From NCBI GenBank assembly GCA_030248065.1, contig JASAMV010008781.1, forward strand, positions 124,001 to 188,000: a stretch of DNA of 64,000 nucleotides. The letters are read 5' to 3'. A program made the translations under genes and the position numbers. A model generated the notes under the pieces. The model saw nothing but the letters and a program-made list of their open reading frames with translations, did not search any database and was not told where the DNA came from. Below, piece after piece: positions 33,699 to 44,504 of this stretch (the first letter of the stretch is position 1; each line of letters starts with the position of its first letter). This stretch comes from Rhynchonema sp. JSB1_4. Lineage: Eukaryota; Nematoda; Chromadorea; Monhysterida; Xyalidae.

Positions 33699-34481
33699 TC
33701 AAAACAGCTTCCCACCCTTTACCACAATACACCTAATGTTCGTGTGCTGCATAATACACTCGAAGACACAGATCATTTAAAGCAGCACTCACCACGGTTG
33801 TGGGTCGCACAGACAGAAGCCCAGGAAGCAACTGGCACACAACAACACAAACACACCGCAAACGATCAGTGCGATCGCCCAGACCGGCAGATGCTTTGTT
33901 GATTCAATGGCGGTGATCGTTGTTGTCTGCGTGCGTGGTCGGGCCGAGTTTGGTGTACGTAATACATAATGTAATGTACAATATGCACATCAGCTCTAAC
34001 ATTGCAGCTCTGATGGTCTGGTCACCGATCCCTCAAATGCCCTAAATTTCTGACGGTTCGATACCAGATGATCCACTAAATAAGAACTTGGACAATTATA
34101 AGGGTCAAAACGTACATAAAAGACAACGAACAGGATGGAGGTAATAGTCTTTTGAGAACGGCAGTTATGTAGATCCGGCGGAATGGAAATATTTCCAAAA
34201 ATTTTTTTTGCATTTCCGGAGGTTTGAAATTTTTGCATACAAAATTGTATTATGTGCGTTCCGTGTTCTCGATTCAGCCTGTCTGCCGTTATCCATGCGA
34301 ACAATCGTGATCGTGATATAAAACTTACCATGTTGCGATTAGTTGTGGTCGTCGCTTTCGAATTCGTGCTTTCGATTGTGGGCATTGTGGTGGTGGCGTG
34401 ACATTTGCCGATGAAGAAGAGCAGCACCAAAGTTCGTAGAATTGTGTGGAATGTTGACATCATGATGACATGGGTTTTCAT
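33699..34481 (-). CDS. Small single-pass type I membrane protein, unknown family
   Basis: Exons in transcription order: 34329-34481, 33793-33926, 33699-33732; 106 aa with consistent phases. Starts with two closely spaced Met blocks and a signal peptide (STFHTILRTLVLLFFIGKCH), then a Thr/Ser-rich ectodomain (TTTMPTIESTNSKATTTTNR), a strong transmembrane segment (VWAIALIVCGVFVLLCASCF) and a short Cys-containing tail ending GGKLF. The first donor is ATG|GTAAGT. It lies between the two kelch paralogues on the same strand. An alternative is that these exons belong to a longer gene; I see no kelch sequence in frame with them. Confidence 0.6.
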
Positions 34482-34944
34482 AAAAATTGACCAATGTGGC
34501 TGACAGCGGTTATACAAATGGCCCATATTTTGGTTTCCACCATGGCAAGTTTTCATCAAGGCCCATACGGAATAATGCCCTCATTTAGTAGTTTCAACAG
34601 CAGAGGGATCGAAATTGGCTTCCGAACTCAGCGCATTGTGGTGACAACTGCATCTGCTCTGCAGACCGCTTAAATTTGTTCGGACATTCTGCACCAGATT
34701 GTGTGTGTGGTGCTTGGTGCCACGGAAATGATTGTCGTTCGTCTGTCCGGTGTAAAGGTCTGTTTTCAGTGCGACGCAATCGTTTCTGCTGACTGCGATT
34801 TAGGGCGACAGCAGCTAAATTCTGCTTTATTCTTGCTTGTTTTTGACACCAGTGGACCCGAGTAGTAAAAAATAGTAAAAACGACATAATAACAGGAGAA
34901 AATTGGGAATTTGGGAAAGTTTTTCAGCCAACAATTCACGCGTG

Positions 34945-37900
34945 CTAAGTTTTGACTTGACCCTCTAGTTGATCCAAGTCTTGGCCGGGAACCATCACCG
35001 CACTTTTGTGACTGAATGGAGCGTTGGGACTCAGATCGAGCAGGACTTTGTCCGTCCACCAGCCGTCGTCACCCTGAGTGATGTTTCACAGGCTTTCGTT
35101 GAAATGGGATATGCTATAATTCCAAGATTTGTATCTGCCGAGCGAGAGTGCTCCAAGTGAGAAGTTCTTCTCTTCATAACAACATCATGTTCAATATGAT
35201 TTTCGTGATGCCGTTTGAGATGTTCTCTTACCCTTGAGCTACTGCTTGAGCATTGTTTGTTACACATCGCTGTCTCTTGTCAAACCAAAGAAGTTGTTTC
35301 GCGCATGATAGATTGCTTAATTGTGTAGTTGACGCTTCACAAGGACATACCTACATACGTGCAACAAACAGGTGCTACTTCACACGCGAATGTGCCGCCA
35401 ACACTGTGCGTCAACCATCTTACAATTGCCCCCAGAGTCAGCCTTCACCTTGTACACATCCACAACAGGCGAGTGTCCCAGGATTCGATACACCTGCCCG
35501 AGTGCAGTGAATAATAGTCCGTCTTCAGTAGTTCTCGGAGCGAGTCCTTTTAACGGTGACCACGTGTTTGCTCCGATGTCGTACTGCAGACAAATTCGCG
35601 CCGCGCACATCTGAAATCATTCAGCATGCAATTACTATTGCGCGGGCTGAGTTCTCTACACTATACCTAGTATAGTCCGTCCACCAGCTCATGGCACTTT
35701 GTGTTGCTGCTGGCCGACTTGTTCCCTTCCTCCACGTTCTAATGAAAGAGAAAATGAGTTTCCGAAAAAAATTATTTTTGCTCCTAAATTGCTGTCTTTA
35801 TGAAATCGACGTGTTTTATAGATTTTAATTTAATTTAATTTTAAATTTGATCGAATTCGAACCTTTTCGACACATTTTATTATTTTTTTAGTTTTTTTGC
35901 AAGATCGCTCACACTCAATTTCTCTTTCATTAGAACGTGGAGGAAGGGACCAAACCAGCCAGCAGCAACACAAGTGCCATGAGCTGGTGGACGGACTATA
36001 CTGTGTGCAGGCAAGCTGCAGAATTCGAATTTCCAAGACGACAAAACAAAGATTTGCGCACGCCTTGGGTTGACAATATTCATTCATATGTACCTAATGT
36101 TGTCTTACGAGCAGCGACGCAACCAGAAGCTGTTGCAAACTAGTTTGACTTCGTGTCGGAATCGATCCATTTTGTGTACCCGAAGCAGTACATTTCGTAC
36201 AGCTCCAAGATCAGCCAACAGCGGACGAACTTCAGACTGAGTTCTATATGTATACCTGATGAAGATAAATACCAAAGGTATACAGTGCCTGAGGCTTGAC
36301 ACTGACCACAATAGAGCGTCCATTAAGCGTCATACTACAGGGACGACCGTATTTGAGCTTCAACTCTTCAGCGGTGGCCAGTTTTGTCCATTTGTCCGTC
36401 AAATAATCGTATCGCGCAAAGATGGCGCCTTTGCCGCTACGGCCGTTTTTGATGTTCGAAATGTAGATTTGACCATGGAATTGTACAGTTTTTTATGAAA
36501 TCATACATGCCATGCTAAAACTTAGTGATTTATTGTTATCACCTCTAATCGATATTAATCGCCTGGTGCGAAATTCTAGAAACCTCCAGTTTTAGAAACG
36601 TGAAACGTGATGATTCATATCGGTCTTGCTGTTTTGGTGTTCAAGGAACGTTTTAGAATTGAGGATTTTGCTACGTAAGATTTGCTTTTTTTATCTCTGT
36701 CACTAGTTTTGATCGGCGTAAGAGGTAACGGTGATTGCAAAATAGTAACAACAGTTAAAGTTCATGGTATTAAAAAACATTGGACACAAACAGAACCAAT
36801 CCGATGACGTAAATAAAAACTTTCGTGTCTCGTTTCTCAGTTTGGATCATCAAGTTTCGCCGATGTCAAGTCGGTGCAACCTCGTGTACAGAAAACAGAA
36901 CTCTAATCTAATTATTCACCAGAATCTCACTTTGTAAACGACGGATGCAGCTGATCGGAAATTCCATTGTTCCGGCAGTTGCTTGATCTCCCAAGGCCCA
37001 TCCTCATCTGCTTTGCGAAATTCACACGATCGCGTAGAATTACGTTCGCCACCTCCGCACGCATAAAGCATGTCAATTTCGGGTATCAGACCAACGTTAA
37101 CGTCTGTAAAGTTCTCATGTCCGTTTCCCGGAGCACAAGGGCATCAACTTGATGATTGATCCTGCCTTTCTGCATTGAGCATATCGAGATAAGAAATTTC
37201 TTCGTTCTTTAACCAGTTGAAAGTGCGGCAACAAGCGGTCTCATTGTAGCGGGTTAGCGGGTTAGTGGATTAGCGGGCTGGCGGGTTGCGGTCCCGTTTT
37301 TCACGTCCGCTTTTGATCTCACATAAAAAATGGAAAAGCGGGTTAGCGGCTGATGGGCTGACAAATTTACATGACATTGTGAGAGGCGGGAAAACAGCGG
37401 GTTAGCGGCCAGAAAATTTTGGCTCGCCCGCTGACCTGCAACCCGGTATTCCGCTTTTTAGGCTGTGAGAACAAAAAGTGAGCGCATCTCGCCCGCTAAT
37501 CGGCGAACCCGCGTGCTATGTGAGACCGGCCTAAATCGCAAAATATTCCTATTGCAAAAGACACTTTGCCGCCAAGTGGCATCCTGGACTGGACCGATCC
37601 GATATCCATTTCATCTCACCGGCAAATTACTCTTTCTGTGACCTGGGTGCAGCCGGTACTTTTCCACTCCGTGATCCGGCGCTCTGTACGGGAAGAGTCC
37701 TCACTTGGTCCTCATAATGGCATGTGTTTACTTTGATCTTATCTGATCTGTAGGGCGCAGCGCTTTCAGCAATTTTGTTGACTAAAGTCATCATATGTTC
37801 GAAATTCAAACCGTACATCCGTAGTAGTAATGGTGAACGGTTCGGTTAGGATCGTTGAATGTGAACGTCTCATTCCGCCACCGGCCGTTTTCCCAGATTT

Positions 37901-40084
37901 GAGCGCAATGGACTGAAATTTTAACATCTTTGTATCAAACGAAACAAATCCTATTAAACTAACCCCATTTGTGTGATGGGCGTTGGAACGTTTGTCCATA
38001 AACGATCAATTTTCTGCCAGTCCACAGCAGGCGAGGACGCTGGTAACACTCTGGTATCGGCAGGATCACCTTTGTGCGTATATGCAAACATGGAGATGCT
38101 TTGCTTGTAAAGACACAGGGATGCTTTGTGCGTGCATAAACATCGGAATGCTTTGTGCTTGCAAGGGATGCTTTGTGCGTACATGCTAACAAACACACCT
38201 TTATGTTTCCCCGCACATGCCCCTTTGCATCGATTTCGACACGCATCCACTTGAACTGGTATTCACCATGAACTTTGTAGACAAGAATGGTGGCCATGGC
38301 TGGCAAAGCTGAAACGTATGCATAGATCTTTATGTGATTGATAGACGTCGTACTGTAAAGTGGTTGGGCAGACTCGTTTCACTAAGTCGCTTGCGCACGT
38401 TGTATTTGGCTAAAACCCGCCAAACACGTTTGCACAAAATATTGTGCATATCATTTTGTATGACCGACGGGAACACATATTCCAATCAATTGGCTGTGAT
38501 GTTGATGTACCTGTGTACGTCAGTCGGATATAGTTTCGCAAACACCTTTGTTGCCTTTACGTTGTACAACTTCACTCACGTGGACATTGTTGCTGACCAC
38601 AGTTTTGTGATTGATTCAGTTCAAAAATACATTGATCGCCAGGTGATTGAACGGTTCGATTTCGTGTTCGCCATCCGCCATCGCCGCAACTCACTGAACA
38701 CGACGACCACTCGCTCCATTCAGATATTGTGCATGTGTTGGGCACTGTTAGCAAACGAGTAGGTGTGCTTGATACTGCGGTAGAGTTTGGCTTTTTATTG
38801 TCAGGACCCAGCCTAAACCATAGTCATACCTAGCATACGGGAACCCGCTAACAAACGATGTTCCAAAGTTTTGTTTTTATAAACTGATTGTTGCGCTCAT
38901 GACCAATAACAAACTGTGCGGAAGAAGGAGCAGAAGAAGCAGAAGAGCAAGAACAGCAAGAAGAAGAAGAACAAGAAGAACAAGAAGAAGAAGAAGAAGA
39001 AGAAGAAGAAGAAGAAGAAGAAGAAGAAGAAGAAGAAGAAGAAGAGCAAGAAGAAGAAGAACAAGAATGAATGCACATTTTCCTACACAGTAATGACATT
39101 TGTGAGGGTAAGGCGTTTTGAGGATTCAAATCTACACCAATGGCAAAAGCAGGATCCCCACCATTTGGTTCGGTGACGTTCTCACACGTCCGACACTGCA
39201 GCGAGTCGAAGTATGTGGCTCCGACAGTGTCATCAAAATTAATGTTGTTCCAGAACGTACTCAGATCGTAGGGGACCGTAAAGATGAAACAGGTGGAATT
39301 CGCTGCCAGAAACTGACCACCGCTGAAGATGAAAGAAAATCAATTGGAACAGCACGATCACTGAACTATTTATCTACCACCAGGTGCACCTCTGGTCAGA
39401 ACTGGGTTTGAACACCAAAAATCAAATAGGGCTCGCAACAGCCCAGAGTTTGGTAATTTGCAGCCATATAGTACTCAGGTGCAGTATCTTGGTGCCATTT
39501 GAATAATTACTGAAAAAATGCGACTGCGAATATAATTTTATGCGAAACTCTCCACCACACAGTGAGCATTTTCTAGTAATATTTTAGTTCCTAATATGCG
39601 TTTACCAGGTTGATGGTGAATATTCTTCGTGGAAGCCGAAAGTGATGCGGATCCCGATAGTGTCAGTACAATGAGATGTCAATGTTACTGTAGCTCACCG
39701 ACACTCACTGATCGTGTCGCACACGCGCATGCATCTGTCGATGTTGGCTTCAACAAAACTCGCATCGCCGTGGTTGAGCACGATCAAATTATTGGCTTGG
39801 TAGCAGAACTTGTCTCTCACGGCTGTCGATTGAACTGTGATATACGAAGGGGCAATGCGTAAATATATTGTTGATTTTCTGTCAAAATTTGTTTTAGATG
39901 CAAACATTTATTGAAAACAAGGCAAAAAAAGGCCAGGGCCGATCGGACGTATGCACAGTATGTATACATTTGCCTCCGATCAACTGTACGCCCGTGTGGT
40001 CATTGTTGAAATCAATAAAACGTTGTTGAGAAGCTAACCTGCCGCGATGAACGCCAGCAGCGCAGTGTTTGTCAAGATATGCAT
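34945..40084 (-). CDS. Secreted PAN-like / thrombospondin-1 / kelch protein (paralogue 1)
   Basis: Resolved exons in transcription order: 40039-40084 (signal peptide MHILTNTALLAFIAAVQS), 39709-39834, 39606-39624 (uncertain 19-nt exon), 39138-39322, 38580-38744, 38199-38308, a kelch exon near 37970-38060, 37817-37912, 36931-37103, 36256-36480, 35416-35610, 34945-35073. The N-terminal part is Cys-rich with PAN/apple-like spacing (FCYQANNLIVLNHGD...RCMRVC...C). It is followed by a clear TSP1 repeat (EWSEWSSCSVSCGDGGWRTR...C) and kelch-like blocks (DMLYACGGGERNSTRSCEFR, FHGQIYISNIKNGRSGKG, CLQYDIGANTWSPLKGL). The C-terminus is DDGWWTDKVLLDLSPNAP...LEGQVKT. Extracellular and probably adhesive. Several middle junctions are unresolved, and the exon at 36256-36480 lacks a visible AG acceptor, so the 3' half could be partly decayed. 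Confidence 0.65.
35668..36006. repeat. Inverted duplication containing a kelch-gene exon
   Basis: About 85-90 bp at 35668-35757 (AGTATAGTCCGTCCACCAGC onward) reappears in inverse orientation at 35921-36006 at about 90% identity. The sequence includes an exon-like stretch (SAMSWWTDYT in one frame, NVEEGNKSASSNTKCHE in another) with the acceptor CTTTCATTAG. One copy therefore lies on the wrong strand for the gene. Confidence 0.75.
37236..37528. mobile_element. Foldback element with GCGGGTTAGCGG repeats
   Basis: Ends CGGTCTCATTGTAGCGGGTT on the left and GAACCCGCGTGCTATGTGAGACCG (inverse) on the right, with repeated GCGGGTTAGCGG and its complement inside. Non-coding, inside an intron of the PAN-TSP1-kelch gene. 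Confidence 0.7.
38090..38185. repeat. Minisatellite, GGGATGCTTTGTGCGT units
   Basis: Four imperfect copies of GGATGCTTTGTGCxTxCA with spacers of variable length, in an intron of the PAN-TSP1-kelch gene. Confidence 0.7.
38920..39068. repeat. GAA/AAG trinucleotide microsatellite
   Basis: About 150 bp of AGAAGAAGAAG with interspersed GCA and CAA triplets, in the intron just upstream of the TSP1 exon (minus-strand gene). Its open frames in several phases are artefacts of the repeat. Confidence 0.9.
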
Positions 40085-42525
40085 AAGCAGAGGGCTTTCT
40101 CGTTTATCCAGAAATCTTACAAATAACTTGCACACCACGTTTTGATGTCGACCAACGTTACGATATCTCAATTCTTAGCCATTCAAAACGACTAAGCACA
40201 AAATTGCTGCGCAAAGTTTCCGTTGTGTTACAAACTTAGAAAATCAGAAAATGATCTGCGTTCAATTCTTAAGCGACTGACTGCAAACGAGTACGAAACG
40301 AACTATAGATACAAAAGCCCTGCAACACATTGTAATGAAATAAGAAAAACAGCGCGTGTTTATCTGATTCGTGTGGGTAAATTGCGTTATTTGCTCAAGA
40401 AAATTAATTGAATTAAAAAGGCGTGGGATAACGGATGGACAATTGAGCAGAAAGACCACTTTGTGCAAATAAAAACGAGCAGAAACCAAATGAGCAGAAT
40501 CTTGAGCCCAAGCCCAGACCCATGTATGTAACACAAAACTGAGCCTCAGCGTATGCGTGAGCCCAGGCCTGATAACAAAACAAGTTTAAGTCTGATAACA
40601 AAATAATTCTAAGCTTAGGCCATTGGAACAAATAAAAGCTCTGCTCTTTTCGGCCTATGCTTTTTTTTCTTTGCTCAAAGCAGGCGCGTTGCTACAGGTC
40701 TGAATTTAGGAGTAATTGGACGAAAAGTAATATTTATCCAGTGCTTGTTCCATTTACGAAGCCTCGTCTTTATCCAGTGCTTGTTCAAAATTCGTCGTCT
40801 ATTAAACCATGAAACCAGACAAATCAGGAAAAGCGCGCGAAAATTTTTACTTTTTTTGTTCCCCCTGGGACCAGTCTGGGATTGTTTCAGATTGGGTCAA
40901 AGTCGCGATCGGTGTTTCGTTCAATTTGATGCTGATTGTCTGAAATAGGAATTTGTGATGATCTATTTTTAGGAGTGACGACATGAGTTATCCTGACACA
41001 GAGAGTGGGCGTGTTGCTTAGAATGTTTCGCGCTGGTGATGGAACCATGAGAAAGTGATTCTTGCTGGTGCAAAGTTTCAATGTCACTTTTAGCTAAAGC
41101 CAATGCCCCTCACACTCCCTTTACATTGCCATCAATTCAAAGAGGGCTCCTCATGCCCAATCTCAATTGGTTTTCAGAGCCGATGCGATGTTGACGTGCC
41201 TCTTGGAAATTACGTGAGCTTTAAATGTTGATTTAGAATATTAGTGCATGTGAGCGCTTCATGGGCTGCTATTCGGTGTCCCGCAAACGAACCGTGGTAC
41301 ACCAGGACCTCGTCAGTGTGGATGCACTAGCTATTCAAACCAGCACTCCATGTTCATGTTATACCATTTTTCGTAAACCCAAACGTCGCACATTCTAGCG
41401 AATAAAATGTTTATGGTATGTATGGAACCTGTAAGACCACCCGCACAGCACTGTGCCGCTTTCATTTCCCATTCAAGGGACCATATTCACGCCCAAGGCT
41501 GTCAATCATGCATTTGTGAAATCACGGCTCATTTCTCAAACCTAGATTGGGCCAAATGTTTGCTCTTGGAAGCACACGGAACCTGTGCGCTTTTTTGTAT
41601 TACACTACCTTATGAGTTTTGTTTTTTTCTGTGGCTCAAAATGTTTATTTTTTAGGCTTTCGGAAAACTACAAGTTGCAAAGTATACGGCAGAATATCAC
41701 AGTCATACCTAGTCGCATAGAAAAAATGTGAGAAAAACAAGCAAATTTTTTTGGGTTAAACCTTTATTATTGCAACGAGACACGAGAGATAAATTATACC
41801 CAAAAACATTTAACTGCAAATTTTTCAGCACCACAGCAACTGCCAGAAGAAAGTATACCAGGCACAACAGGCCATAAGTTTTTGGCAACAGACAAGTGTT
41901 GCCACTTTTGACAAATCCGGCTGTTTTCGATGCACACGTCAGTTCATTTTTATGCGTTTTTGGCACCAAATGAACGACTGATATCGCGTTGGGTTGGTTT
42001 CGCCTGACGTTTGTCTTCCCAAAGGCTTTGTTAGACTTACTTTCATGCCAGTGCGTTTATCGTTTTGTGTTTTTGTAAATATTTCCGCGAAAGAACATGA
42101 TTTGAGTAAAGTCTTCAACCAGAGTGCAATCATTACTTTTCCCAACCGGTCATCTGTTTTCGACAGTTTTTGCCAAAACGAAGCTGAGCGAAAGTTTAGT
42201 TCGCAAGACCAGTGTACTGACTACCTGGGCGTATTGTAGTGGCACAAGGCCAGTAATGAAGTTTCCGTCCTCTACTGGGTCTTTTTCGATGCCCTCCATT
42301 GGTCGTATATATGCTTCCCGGCACTTTTAATTTCCGCATTTCTTGGTTCAGCAAAAAACAATTTTGTCCTTCGCAAAAATGCAATTGTTTGCTCCGCATG
42401 CATGTGACTGAATACATCAGTTTTTTTACAAATCTTGGAACAAAGGCATTTATAAACAGACTTGTAAAGAAAATCGGTCAGCCCTGGCCAATATTGCATG
42501 TTGGTCGTTCATTTGTATAAAGCAG
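40085..42525. other. Intergenic with no supported gene
   Basis: About 2.4 kb. It holds the upstream region of the PAN-TSP1-kelch gene. A self-similar GAGCCCAGGCCTGATAACAAA stretch (40560-40610) has two copies of CTGATAACAAAA. No conserved domain in any frame. Confidence 0.45.
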
Positions 42526-43083
42526 TTAACCTTCTGGCAAAAACTGCGGTGGCAACACCCTGAACATGGTCCTATCATCCTCATACTTCAGTTCTTTGTT
42601 ATTTTTGTTGGCCCTGACATACAGGTGTTTTCCATAACCGTTGAAATCCTCCGATGGCGTGAGAACATCGGTCAAGCTGGAATTGGGCACCTTTTTATCA
42701 TTTATTTGCGTGGGATCTCCTTTCAGAGACTCATCTTTCATTACTTTGGTTCTGAGAATCTCGTTGTTGCGTAATTTTCAATCGAATGCACCGCCAAAAG
42801 ACTCGTGATTTATGTTGAACATTTGTTGCGTTCCTGATCTGCCAGACCTGCGGCCTCATTGGCCACATTAATGTTACCAGCTGTGAAGCGGTGCCCGAAC
42901 CACATCGTACGCGGTTTGACATTTCCAGCCAATTCTCGAAGAATTTCGGCTACTATCATTCACATGCCGAAGGTAATCTGCCGCTCTTTGTATGTTACTG
43001 CAGTATAAGTTTGATCCTAACCTTACGTAATTGCGCCTTGACCCTGTGCCATCGTGCACAAGCATTGCCATAAAACTTGTCAT
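42526..43083 (-). CDS. Uncharacterised coding region, three exons, joins unresolved
   Basis: A possible first exon 43027-43083 encodes MTSFMAMLVHDGTGSRRNY and has a good donor (GTAAGG). The middle part, about 42830-42945, is open in more than one frame; one reads PKFFENWLEMSNRVRCGSGT. The last exon, about 42526-42756, reads KDESLKGDPTQINDKKVPNS, DFNGYGKHLYVRANKNNKEL and ends FRVLPPQFLPEG. The Asn/Lys/Asp-rich composition looks like real protein, but I recognise no family and could not fit all phases. It may be the 3' part of a longer gene. Confidence 0.35.
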
Positions 43084-44504
43084 TATTATCAGCACTTCAT
43101 TCCTTCATCATGGTTGGTTTTACCCGCTTCACAATTTTGCGGGCTCGCTTGCGCTATCGATAGCAGCTCGGGTTTTGGATGTCTCTTTTTGTGTCAGTAA
43201 AGTTTGCGCTCGAAGAAAGCCTCTCCCGCTTCATTTTAGGGCAAGCGACTTAATCAAATCTGTTTTTCTTTCATTTTTTTGTCACTGGTTCTATTGACTG
43301 GAATAACTTGGATTTTTGATGTGTCAATTGGGGGTGAGCCCAGTTTCAATTTGAGTGCTTTCCGTCAATAGTTTCTTTTTGGCAAGTCTGGAATTTTAAT
43401 AGAAAGTCGTTCCGTAACAAAATGACGTTGAAGATGATTCATGAACTCCCCGTTCCTCATAACGTTCATTCAAAGTGGCGCGAGTCTTTTTTTGAATAAG
43501 CTTTCTTCAAGCCGCGTTCTTTCTTTTGAAGTTGATTGATGGGAGTCGTTTGGGAAAGTAACCTTCCAAATGGCAAGACGTTGTTTTGGTTTCTGAAACG
43601 TGATGGCTTACTAGGTAGGTTAGCACGGACTTGTGGCTGGGACCGTGATGCTACCAGTAAATACCAGCTGATTGGTTGCGTGCAGTATGTGCGTGAACCA
43701 TATTATGAAGTTTTGCCGTACGCCGTGTTGCCTGGGTCCCAATCGTGTGTGTTGGCTTTGTTGCATTATGCAGAACTGTATATAGGGAGGCCTCAGCGCT
43801 TCATACCTATGGTATGTTTCCATTTTAGACCATGAAAAACTCCCCTGTTCAAAATGCATGGCGCACAAACCAAGCGTCTCAAAAAATGACAGATCTTTTA
43901 ACTAGATTACACGACGGGAGAAAGCGTGTATTGAAAGCTGGAGTTATTTTTGATTCTGCTTGACGCCTGCGTCGATTCGCATTTATTATGCGAAATACAA
44001 AAGGCAACCCGAACACATTGAAAGTGACTGCCTGAAAACTTGGTTGCAGAATGCGTGGGTCATTTTCAGCTTTGGCTCATGTAAGTTCAAAGACTGACTA
44101 ATCCGTTGTAGCATCTGAGCAGCTCTCGTACCAACGAAACGTGACTGGTGCCAACGATCACGGGTTTTGTTTCAACGTTACCACCCTCGCACAAACGTGC
44201 AAATTGCATTGCATGGCGTGACACGCGGAACAAGAAATGCAATGTTTTGCAATTTGGATGGGCCATGCGCATAGTCCAGCTTCTCAGCTGTGACAAGTCC
44301 TCTTCTGAAAGGCTGTCGCGGAGGATTTGATTATCGTGGCAGTTGCGTGGTTCACAGACACGACGGTTAGACGTGAAATCAGGCTGTGCGCGTCCAGAGA
44401 AAATACCGATCGAAGAAAAAGGGGTTTCAAGTTTCAGACAAGTGCATGGATTAGAAAACAGAATTGTGAAACATCTTCGTACCTATGCCCATTCACTACT
44501 CAGC
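43084..44504. other. Intergenic between divergent genes
   Basis: Upstream region of the GPCR (+) and of the unresolved minus-strand gene. An open stretch at about 43540-43835 has no recognisable domain. Confidence 0.4.

Noticed and set aside
35937..36143. Plus-strand frame with SAMSWWTDYT
   Set aside because: It is the inverted copy of the minus-strand kelch-gene exon, not an independent gene.
38899..39176. Poly-Lys and poly-Ser/poly-Arg open frames
   Set aside because: They are the GAA trinucleotide microsatellite read in different frames, located in an intron.
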